Source: Endomychus coccineus (taxonomy: Eukaryota > Arthropoda > Insecta > Coleoptera > Endomychidae). From it: a stretch of 64,000 bases of DNA. Under the pieces are notes generated by a model. It searched no databases, was not told the DNA's origin, and worked only from the letters and a program-made list of their open reading frames with translations. The stretch is taken from assembly GCA_958510875.1 (NCBI GenBank), contig OY294067.1:265830180-265894179 (forward strand), given 5' to 3'. The translations under genes were made by a program, and so were the position numbers. Of the stretch, positions 10,406 to 20,352 are shown piece after piece (the first letter of the stretch is position 1; every line of letters starts with the position of its first letter).

Positions 10406-12229
10406 GTAACTAACAAACGTGTATAGAAGAGATACAGGAAATAGTTTACCAGAAACACCACATATAATAATAACCGAAGATGTAGATGGACAAACTTATG
10501 AATAGGAAGTCGCTATAAGAGGATCAAAAAGCGAAGGAACTGATTTAGTCGAGGAAATAAAGCTTTCCACATTCCAAAGTCGCCATAGTTGGATGGATTG
10601 AGATGCGGTTTTCTGCATTCGATTCAGAAAATGATTTAGAAATTTTGTGCCGGGCTTGTTATTTGCGGAAAAAATTTAATGCATTTCTACAGCCAAAAAA
10701 TGCATTTTTCTGAGTGCACTTTTTTAGGTAAATAAAAAAACGGACTCGAATTGGTTTCTTGGGGGTTTTTGGAGTCGATGAACACGAACATGCTATCAAA
10801 AGAATTCCCTGGGGTTCTCTTGGTACATCCTCGGGGTATCCGGGGTCCTGACGCCCTGGGTATCGATGAATGACATTAGAAAATTATTTTTAATGTTTGT
10901 TAACGAGAGGTGATCTAAAGGTTGCTAGTGATGATTACGACGTGAAGAAACTCTTCTGCAATACCTGGTGGTACTCTGAGACCGGGCAACCACGTCACCT
11001 TCTAGGAATTTGTTAATTTTTCTTCATAAAATGTAACAAATTCTGGCTCTCGGGGGTTTTCAAAGTCGTCGATCACGACTATGACACACAATGTTCTGCA
11101 AATTACCTGGGGGGTTTCTCTGGAGCCCTGTGTATTTACGTCATCTTCTAGGCATGAACTTTCTGAGTATCATAATCGTGATCGACGACTTCGAAAACCT
11201 CCGAGAGCCAGAATTTGTTACCTTTTATGAAGAAAAATTTACAAATTCCTAGAAGATGACGTGGGTACCCGGTCTCAGCATATCACCAGGTATTGCAGAA
11301 GAGTTTTTTTACGTCGTAATCATCACTAGCAACCTTTATATCACCTCTCGAACAGTTAACAAACATTGAAAATAGTTTTCTAATGAAATGGTCCAAGGGG
11401 ACCTCAGGGAATTTTTTGATAGCATATTCGTGTTCAGCGACCCCAAGAACCCCGAGAAACCAATTCGAGTCCGTTTTTTTATTTACCTCACTCAAAAAGT
11501 GCACTCAGAAAAAAGCATTTTTTGACTGTAGAAATGCATTAAATTTTTTCCGCAAATAACAAACCCGGCACAAAATTTCTAAATCATTTTCTGAATCGAA
11601 TGCAGAAAACCGTCTCAATCCATCCAACTGCGCCGACTTTGGAATGTGTGCTTTATTTCCTCGACTAAATCAGTTCCTTCGCTTTTTGATCCTCTGATAG
11701 CGACTTCCTATTCATAAGTTTGCTCATCTACATCTTCTGTTATCATTATATCTGGTGTTTCTGGTAAACTATTTCCTGTGTCTCTTCTATACACGTTTGC
11801 TAGTTATTGTATCCATGTTTGATTCTTATTATTTGTATACTAAATATTAGCTTCTTCATTTCATTTCTCTCCTGTCTTATGAATCTTCCAATTTCTGTTG
11901 TCCGTGGAAGCAGGATTTCATTTTCACAATAATCGTGTTTGGTCCTTCTTGGTTCATGAGTTTCTCATCATATGTATCATCATAATTCTTGTTTGTTCTT
12001 GACCAGCTTTTCATGTGTAGTCCTTCGTTTTGTCTTGGCTTTTCTATTTAACTTATCTTGTAAACCTAGGTGTTTTGTCTTCAATATTAAATGTAGTTTA
12101 TGTAATCAATAAAATATTAATTTATGGTCTATTCTCCTATTTCGTTCTACAAACAATTTATCAGTCGGATGAAATTTCGACTGGTCTCATGGATTTTAAA
12201 GATGACCAAGAAGATATCTAATATAATTC

Positions 12230-12620
12230 ATTTCATACCATTTTCGCAATATCAGGAAAACGTAAACAAACTGGGAACAAGCTAAAAATAGAGTCGCAGA
12301 ACCGGGATGACTCTGTAGGGCAGACGGACGAGCTGTTGCCAAGGCAACGACGTTGTATCCCAGTCATATCGATTGAGTCTTTAGTTTGTGCAAAATACAC
12401 CTTACCGGTCTGTTACCACGCGTGAAAGGGGTGTAAAGTCCTGGGTGACGGCGGGCTACAACATGGACAGTTTATCACCCATTATACGGTCGACAGAAGT
12501 AATTGGCTTTGTGTTACTTTAATAACGAGCATGTTGTATCAAACGTTGTTGTGCTTCCAAACATGGACATCACTCAAGAGACAGGCCGGGGCATGACTAG
12601 TTATTTTCTTTTATGGTGGT
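12230..12620. other. Less A+T-rich noncoding stretch, candidate regulatory DNA
   Basis: Base composition is clearly richer in G+C than the flanks (for example GGTGACGGCGGGCTACAAC near 12450) and no transposon signature is present. It contains the X-box-like palindrome at 12336. Promoter, enhancer or 5' noncoding exon are all possible; nothing decides between them. Confidence 0.35.
12336..12349. promoter_or_regulatory. RFX-type X-box-like palindrome
   Basis: GTTGCCAAGGCAAC is a perfect inverted repeat with a 2-base centre and fits the X-box bound by RFX factors, which in animals often marks cilia-gene promoters. A single 14-bp match could also be chance, and no cilia gene is recognised here. 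Confidence 0.4.
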
Positions 12621-15339
12621 AAATCATCGCCAATAACAACCAAACAATGACCGTAAGAATGTATTAAGTGTTAGCTTTTGATATGAAACGAAGCTTTCTT
12701 ACGCGATCTTCGGCAATTTGTTGTCGTAGAATTGATATATTTAGAGGTACAGAAATCCGGCCATTCATGGACCAGTCCATTAATATTCAATGCAACGCCT
12801 ACGCGTTATGCAATATTGCAAATTTAACTGCAGTTGCAATGATTCATGCATCTGATAAGTGTTTCTTTCGAACTAAAGAATTATTATTAAGGTTTTACAT
12901 CAACATTCTCGATATCAATTTATGTAATATTCACTGTCCAATGCAATCGGTTGTTCCAATTATGTGATGCAATTTTCAAATCAATAATGACCCTAGAAAG
13001 CCTCTGGTTTCTTTGATATCAGACGATTCTAGATATCGGTTCAATCCGTTGTACGTTATCTTATGTTGAAACTAGAATATCGTGACAAGTTTTAAATTCC
13101 ATTCAATAATCTCACCAGTATGATTCGTCATAGTCTACATAGAGTATAGACTATATACAGTGTGATTTTAAAGCAATAAAACAAGACCATAACTTGAAAA
13201 AAGCGGATCGTATAAAAACTTCTTTGATACGTCGATTTTTTTTTAATTAGGTAATTTTAGTGTAAATCAAAATGTCTTGGATGTGCACTGCTATACTTCA
13301 TATAACCTTCTTCTAAATAACTATTCACCCTTTGTGATGCTTCAACCCGTAATGCATGAATTTCATTAGGATTTACGATATAATATATTTGAAATAGTTT
13401 AAACATTTTTTTTTGTTCTCCAAACCGATGTCAACCTATAGGAATTTGAGTTAATAAAACATCTTCATATTCTATAACATAAAAGTTTCTCATAGTCAAT
13501 ATTTTCTTACCTGTCTGCATCCCTATCTTATTCTCTGGTTGGTGTCTAAAAGACCCAAAACAATTCTTCTGCGAAACGTTTTTTCCCTTCTATTTTGTGT
13601 AGTTTGCGAGGCATTTTGCTCCATCAGGTCAGAACTGTAAGCTACCAGGTAGAAATACCACTTTTTACCACTTATTCTGGTTCAGTAAAGGCTCAAATTT
13701 TGATCGCATCAACCACTCCACCTTTATTTTTGTTATGCACACAAATATTATGAGACTGCTGCACTACTCGTATAATGTGGTTGTTTAGTTTACGATAATA
13801 GCGTGACACTTTTTGAAGTAGATAAGGATAGGAACAGCATAAGATACAACAGATAATATTGACTGTTATCAAATCATTTTGGAGCAAGTATATGTAACTA
13901 TTTATATTGAAATTTTTGTCAGTTATTGATCAATTTAAATAACGATCAGCTCGAATTGTCCCTCTTTCTGGGATTCTCTTAAGAAATAACGCTTGAAGAA
14001 ATGAGAGAGAGAGAAAGCTGTCTTTGTTTGTTCTGTTTCTCCTCTAAGTTTGTAACCTAGCAAATAATTGAGTGATACAAATTCGCACTGTAACACTATC
14101 TCTTAAGTTAACAGGTGTTGACGACACTTATCTTCCATCAGGGGGTCTTCTCCCAAATCTGTGAATATTTCATTGAGAGCGAGATCCTAGATCACTATAA
14201 CAAAACATGAAAGGTAATGTCGTATGCCTATCGTTCTTTTAATGGCTGATATTTGTCACACTGAGATTCCACTAAAATTTTGAACATTTCATATTTATAA
14301 CTACTGGATATTCCCAAGTAAAAATAATAGATAAAATAAGAAACGCAAAATGTAAAGATATAAACATTTCCGTCAAATGTCAGTATCATCGTAAATTACA
14401 CCACACATAATTATTTGAAATAAAATGTTGTACTTTCGTATTAGTAGTATTAAAAAAAACATCAAGACGATACTCACTATTATATTTGATGCTGTGATCC
14501 AACATTCGAACAATGAAAATAATAAACTAGATATAACACAACGTCATCAATGTGTAGTACACATGCAAAAGTTCTCACTTATACACATCACTAATGTTAT
14601 ATTCTTAAGACCGAGGATTGAGTAAATAAATAACGTCGAGTATCCGACTCAGATATGCACACGTGTGTAAGCATATAGAGAGACTGCCTGACGCCTGACC
14701 AAGTAGTTGCGCTGGCGGCAGTATACATAATACCTAATATATATATTGCTACAGCGTGACGGCACGTGACGGACTCATGGTCTTACCCCCCATCTAAAAT
14801 AGCTCAACGCGCCTAAAGAAGTTTTCATTTCAAAAATCCAAAGAGGAGACAGCTAACCTAACCAATCTAGAGATCCACCGGAACAACCATATGTGGGGAT
14901 AGCCATCACGATTTATACAAAGATTAAAGAACCTATTCAACCATTCAGGGCAAACTAAAACATTCTTGCTTTTAAGAAAAATACAAAATTTTGGTCAATT
15001 TGTATGCGCTTAATCGAGTTTTATAACTAGCCAACAATAAAAGGCTTTTTAGAAGAGGGGGTTGAAATAGGAGAGACATTTATTGAAGAAATCATTTACT
15101 AGCTGAAAGGTTTGGGTGAAGCTTTTAATAAGTAAATTCAAAATAAAGCAGATTAAATATCAAAATAAAAATTTTTGTCAATGCACAACCTTCAACCATG
15201 TATCATGTTCCTTTCTAACCTCATAAAAAATGAAAGGCGTCTCTATTGCATTAATTTCACTTAAAAATGTCTACACGAATAATTGAATGCTTTGTGCAAT
15301 TAGTTCAACGAAGCCCGCGCTTTAGTGACATGAATTAGT
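12621..15339. other. Noncoding stretch, no gene recognised
   Basis: Several frames of 60-100 codons (12668-12967 +, 13693-13887 -, 14425-14625 +) show no domain, signal peptide or splice context that I can defend. About 14650-14790 is locally richer in G+C and contains ACACGTGT and GGCACGTGAC E-box-type sites. About 15230-15340 is the flank that usually precedes this Penelope family's hammerhead. Confidence 0.45.
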
Positions 15340-15347
15340 TTTCAAAC

Positions 15348-15385
15348 GTCTTCTGATGATGGTCGTGAGACCGAAACCTAAAGAC
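15348..15385 (+). ncRNA. Hammerhead-like motif with deleted stem III
   Basis: GTCTT, CTGATGA, stem II with GTGA loop and GAAA are all present. After GAAA only CCTA separates the core from AAGAC, where the intact copy has CGTACGTA. Stem III has been lost by a 4-base deletion, so this copy should not fold into an active hammerhead. Confidence 0.7.
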
Positions 15386-15438
15386 GAAAATATAATTGAC
15401 ATATTATGTGTTAATGTGGACGTTGTTTTTTTTTAATT

Positions 15439-16541
15439 ACAAATATACCAGTCGTTTTGTCATTGAATAGCAGCAGAGATTAAAAACTACACACTTCTAG
15501 ATCAATCTGTATTTATAAATGCAGTACAGTTGCACTTCAATACGGTGAGCAATATTTTAGACAAATATTCGGCACAGCAATGGGATCTCCTATTTCAGCT
15601 ACTATCGCTAACCTTGTTATGAAATGCCTAGAGGAATCTGTTATTAATTCATTAGATTTTCAACCCGTATTCTTTAAACGGTATGTAGATGATTGTCTTA
15701 TGTGTGTTCCCAACGATAAAATTCAGTACGTGATTAATAAATTTAACAATGTCCACTGTAAACTTCAATTTACTTGTGAAATAGAAGTGAACAAAAACAT
15801 AAATTTCCTAGATATGAACATTAGGCATGATGCAGATGGAAAAATAAAAACTTCGTGGTTTACTAAAGAAGTTTGGTCTCAACGTTATCTTCATTTCAAT
15901 TCCGTTGCACCAACAGTTTATAAAAAAAGTGTGATAAACAGCGCGGTTAAATTGTCCCACCCAGAGGATCGTCCCAAAAATTTAAAAGTTGTTCGTAATA
16001 CATTGAAAATGAATGGCTACCCAAAAACGTTTTTCAATTCCATCATTAAAGAAAGAATAAACAAAATCTATAATGGAACGTCATATATAAGTATAACATA
16101 AAAGGTAATACAGATAATTATATAACGTTACCATATATTCCGGAGACCTCAGAGAAAATTAAAAAATGTTTAAACAAGTATCATATAAATGTCTCGCATA
16201 AACCTACTAATTGTGTTGGAAAATTTTTCTCAAATCTAAAACCTTTAATACCTAAAGATAAACAAACTCACACAGTATACAAATTTAATTGTTTAGATTG
16301 CGATGGAACTTATACTGGAATCTCTAAACAATATTTACAAAAAAGAATGTATGACCATAAGTATAGCACAAGAAATAAAAACTTAGAAAATTCCACCGCC
16401 CTTGCTAAACACTGCTTTTATTATAATAACCATCAATTCGATTACAAAAATGTTAATATTTCAGATTTCTCCAAAACAAAACAAAAAACAAAAACTGGCA
16501 TTTTGATTTTAAACCGAGCCAGAATCTCAATAATTGACTAA
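15439..16541 (+). pseudogene. Penelope-like element polyprotein (reverse transcriptase plus GIY-YIG endonuclease), 5' truncated
   Basis: The reading starts at TNIPV (15439), just after the first catalytic Asp region of the reverse transcriptase. It continues through YGEQYFRQIFGTAMGSPIS, the palm motif FKRYVDDCLMC with both aspartates, and NFLDMNIRHDADGKI, to a stop at 16099-16101. A stop near 15484 and a frame change near 16100 break it. The second part (16100-16541) has VYKFNCLDCDGTYTGISKQY with an LQKRMYDH follow-on: the GIY-YIG endonuclease with the Cys-x-x-Cys motif typical of Penelope-like elements. The product would copy element RNA at nicked chromosomal targets. The absent N-terminal third makes this copy inactive. 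Confidence 0.9.
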
Positions 16542-16589
16542 TTTATCATAAAATTGGTCATATTACCGATACTATTCATATTTTTTGGG

Positions 16590-17110
16590 GGTGGTTTTAG
16601 GGGGGTTTGGGGGGTTGAAATAGGCAAGGAGTGATGGCAATAATTTTAAATCTTTATTTGACCTCCAATAAAGTTATTTAACATGGTGCCATCATGTTAA
16701 TTTGTAACCCACAAGCTTTATCCACAAAATGAAAAAAAGAAACAGTTTTGGTCCAAATAATGACCAATTACTCGGAAATGGACCGATAACTTTTGATGGC
16801 ATAGGGTATCTTAACAATTGCCAACACCAATGAACATTTTCCACCTGGTTTAGGAGGGTTAACTTGCAGCCCAATTTTAACTGGTCGGCCTGATAAACGG
16901 ACACGATAAAAAATGATGGCACATGATGGAAGTGTATAAGAATGGCATGCTTTTCAAGTAACCGCAACTTGGAAAGGGTTAACATCCAATCAAAAAAAAA
17001 ATAATGCGGATGCTGTATCTCGAGATCTAGCAGCCCGGGAAATTCGGTCTGTGAGATGAATTGGTCATTGAACCGTCCTCTAACGATGAACCATAGTGCC
17101 ATCGGGTTAA
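16590..17110. other. Uncharacterised stretch, possibly a repeat
   Basis: A 136-codon minus-strand frame (16692-17102) covers most of it, but the translation is rich in Phe, Leu and Trp and has no recognisable domain. GTGCCATCATGTTAA (16685) and GTGCCATCGGGTTAATG (17096) are direct near-repeats about 410 bases apart and may bound a small element. I do not call a gene. Confidence 0.35.
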
Positions 17111-17951
17111 TGTTCAGACCATCAATATCGCTCTGGCTCCTAGACTATTAAATTATTTCAGAAAATAGAACATATCAGCTAATGTGTAGTTAGAAATTAT
17201 GTAGGAAAATCATACCAAATTTTTATTTGTTTTTCAGTGTTTATTGCAAACAAACCATATGTATTGTGAATGAGAGAAATTAGAAAATAGAATGCGCCTA
17301 ATATTATCATTTAGGTTGCATGGTATTAATAAAAGAAGTGTATCGATAACTAATACTATCGTAATTTCAAAATCTGTGCATGTAAGATTTGTTTTAATAT
17401 TTTTTAATTGTTCCTTGACGTCTCAATAACCTATAAACCTCAATTAGCCAATTTAATAATATGGACGATATAGTCCAGGCAATAAGACGGGGAAAAAGGC
17501 CATGATAAAAAAAATATATTGTTATGATTTCATTTCATAAACAATAAAAATTTAAAAATAATAACTTACCGAACTTTGAAAATCAGATAAGATCAAATAA
17601 AAGATATTTATATGGAATTAAAAACAATAGTAAAAGCTAAATAATAGTTAGGATATTAATATTAACAATGTAAAACATAATAAACAACAATGTAATAGAA
17701 TAAGAAGTGATAAACAAGAACTTCAGTGAAAGTGAAGAAACGTACTGTGTAACGAAGGCAGAAATCATAATTAAAGTGATTACAAAACTATCATGAGATA
17801 GTACAAAACATTGAATAATGTTATAGATATAAGTTAGGATTAGTAAATTTGAGTTATGTAATGTTAAAAGAATGTTATTGATATAATATGGTATGTATTA
17901 GATTTAAGAATAAGTAAATAATAACCCAATCATAGGTTATATTATACCAAA
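17111..17951. other. Very A+T-rich noncoding stretch
   Basis: Dominated by A, T and short purine runs. No frame longer than a few dozen codons and no repeat identified. Confidence 0.5.
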
Positions 17952-19078
17952 GTGTGGGGAAAAATGTAGGCAATATTAATTTAAAAAGAAGGAATCACTA
18001 TCAATTAAAATAAGTTGAAAATCTCCAATAATTCAAAAATCAAAGAATACTAAATTCTGATTGGTTGAGAGGAATTTCTAGTGTCAGTCTGGTAACAATG
18101 AGTACTTCTGTCAGTTTAACAACAATTAACTTGGCATTCTTGATAAGAAAAGTAAGCACCTGATAGGTTGTTTATGACATAATGTAGCTTCGGTTTTGGA
18201 GGCCTATAAAAAGGTCTGAAAGTAAAGCTAAGGGCAGTTTGCATTAATATCCAAGCAGAGACTGTTCTCCTCTGGCAACTCACCAAAATTTTCTAACCTA
18301 AGTTTATAAAAATTAAACATCAGAGAACGCAAGTGTTCCAAACTTCGATAGGTTCAAAGTAACCAAAGTTAATAAGTTTTATTAAAAGTCAACAAGTATC
18401 CCAAGTATCTAAACCAAATAAAAGGTAGTAATAACCTCCAATTTATAAGAAGTATCCAACGATTGCCATTCTTCAACATAATTTCAATAAAGCATCGAAA
18501 AGTTTTATGTCTTATCTAAAAGAATAAAACAAAGTATTATCAACAGTTCCTGATCCTCAAGAAGAAGTAACCTAAATTAGTTACCTGTGATTATCGTGAA
18601 AAAGCTTAGTGTTGTGTAAAAGGTGAATCAACGAAATAACAAAAGGAAGTAAATTGAAAATTGCCCACATTGTTAAACACACTTTTGGATATTGTCTAAA
18701 CGTAAGTTTGTTTATAATTTCTACATCATATTATTCGTATTATCTGTAAAGAAAAAGGAAGATTGTTGATTATAACAATATAAACAAATATTAATTGAAA
18801 AAGTGATTGTAAGGTTATGTCATAGATTTTGTAAACATAAAGTTGAATTACACAAGATAATAAGAGTCATAGAAATTAAATATTGTGAAATCAAAGAGCA
18901 TTGTGTTTAATTCCATATAAAATTATTCTATAGATAAACTTCAAAACTTCATAAACATTAATTAAAAAATTTTCAAATATAATCAAATCAAAAGATAATA
19001 AGCTAGCCGGTAGAATCTCAAAATATAATTATTAATTATTAAAAACAAAATAAAAACAGTAAGAGTTTTATAACAATT
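17952..19078 (+). mobile_element. Possible LTR with promoter
   Basis: Begins TGTGGGGAAAAATG. It has a TATAAA box at 18205-18210 in GGCCTATAAAAAGG, followed about 30 bases on by a plausible start region and a long A-rich leader. It ends near AACAATTGTCA, followed by CCACAACGTGGGGC and a 20-base A run. The order promoter, leader and GTGGGGC after the end resembles the 5' side of a Gypsy-type element. No paired LTR and no gag-pol were found, and the boundaries are uncertain. Confidence 0.3.
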
Positions 19079-19149
19079 GTCACCACAACGTGGGGCAAAA
19101 AAAAAAAAAAAAAAAAGTAAGTAATAAATTATATAATAATATATTTATA

Positions 19150-20042
19150 TATAGTAAGCTAGAATTTCAAATTTTTTTTTGCATTTTGTTCCTAATACCC
19201 CTTAGATCATTCATGACTATCAAGACCGCGGAGGTTGACCTTTCTACCCCCCCGAAACGGAGTTTCAACCCCTCAGAGGAGCATTCTTATAAAAACAATC
19301 CAAAAGTTTAGAAAATTAATGAATTAAGAGCCGAAAATGACCCCTAGTATGTTTTTTGGGTCGCTGATCACGATTCCGCAGTTAGTTTTCCCGGAAAACT
19401 CCCTCCAGATGGGAAATTTGGAAAATTTATATATAATATATGATTTATAATTTTGTTACAAAAATGACCTCTAGTAGGTTTTTTGGGTCGCTGATCACGA
19501 TTCCGCTGTTATTTTTCCCAAAAAACTCTCTCCAGATGGAAAATTCGGGAAATTTGAGATTTTCCTGAGACGGTTATGAATAATGAAGTACCTATAATTT
19601 TGTTGCAAAAATGACCTCTAGTTAGTTTTTTGGTTGGTAATCACGATTCCGCTGTTATTTTTTCCAAAAAACTCTCCAGATAGAAAATTCGGGAAATTTG
19701 AGATTTTCCTGAGACGGTTAAGAATAAGAAAGTATAATTTTGCTACAAAAATGACCCCTAGTATGTTTTTTTTGGTCGCTGATCACGATTTCGCTGTTAT
19801 TTTTCTCGGAAAATTCCCTCCAGGTGGGAAATTTGGGATTTTCCATCTGGCATCTGGAGAGAGTTTTTTGGGAAAAATAACAGCGGATTGTTTTTATAAG
19901 AATGCTCCTCTGAGGGGTTGAAACCCCACTTTGGGGGGGGGGGGGTAGAAAGGTCGACCCCGCGGTGTTGACAGTCATGAATGATCTATAGGGTATTAGG
20001 AACAAAATTCAAAAAAAAAATTATAATTCTAGCCTACTATAT
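19150..20042. repeat. Foldback element C (arms about 155 bp, four internal repeats)
   Basis: The left arm (about 19153-19306) contains CCTAATACCCCTTAGATCAT and AGAGGAGCATTCTTATAAAA. Their reverse complements lie at about 19886-20037. Between the arms, four direct copies of a 125-145 bp unit start at about 19335, 19461, 19607 and 19748, each with AAAAATGACCCCTAGTATG-like and GGGTCGCTGATCACGATTCC-like sequence. The small plus and minus frames over this block are repeat artefacts. Confidence 0.85.
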
Positions 20043-20348
20043 TTTTTTTTCGGTTCGTTGCCTGTACTAATACTAGCTTCAATGTCTTCTAAGATGTAAT
20101 AACTATAGTTATGATCAAACAATGCAGTGGTCTGAACTTCATATAATCGAAACAAGCGTATATTTAGGTTCTATTTGCAAAAATAAGCTATGTGAGCTCT
20201 TCTTACGATTTCACCTTCTTTTGACCACTGTATTCTTTCATCACACACAGTATAGTATAATAGTCGATATAAGTTTAAACAAGACAAAGAATTATATCTC
20301 GAAATCTAGACGGGATAGTGCATTTTCCCTTCTCTTCTCGTGGCATAA
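20043..20348. other. Short noncoding flank of the LTR element
   Basis: A 76-codon plus frame (20122-20352) runs into the LTR and has no recognisable motif. Nothing else was seen. Confidence 0.4.
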
Positions 20349-20352
20349 CTAA
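20349..20352. repeat. Target-site duplication, left copy (CTAA)
   Basis: CTAA directly precedes the left LTR and recurs directly after the right LTR at 31591-31594. Four bases is within the usual range for Gypsy and BEL/Pao integrases. Confidence 0.85.

Larger units (their letters stand above)
9371..12164. repeat. Large foldback element B (arms about 1 kb)
   Basis: The left arm begins CTGATAAATTGTTTGTAGAA at 9371 and the right arm ends with its reverse complement at 12164. Arms are matched throughout: for example 9450-9720 with 11810-12090, and 10406-11095 with 11168-11810. A loop of about 70 bases lies near 11100-11165. The left arm is split by a Penelope-like insertion (9732-10405). Outer arms read partly like degraded protein code in the left-arm plus direction, but stops interrupt it and I recognise no family. 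Near-perfect arms of this length would form a very stable cruciform or hairpin transcript. Confidence 0.85.

Noticed and set aside
16692..17102. 136-codon minus-strand frame
   Set aside because: Composition is dominated by Phe, Leu and Trp and no family is recognised. The area looks like a noncoding repeat.
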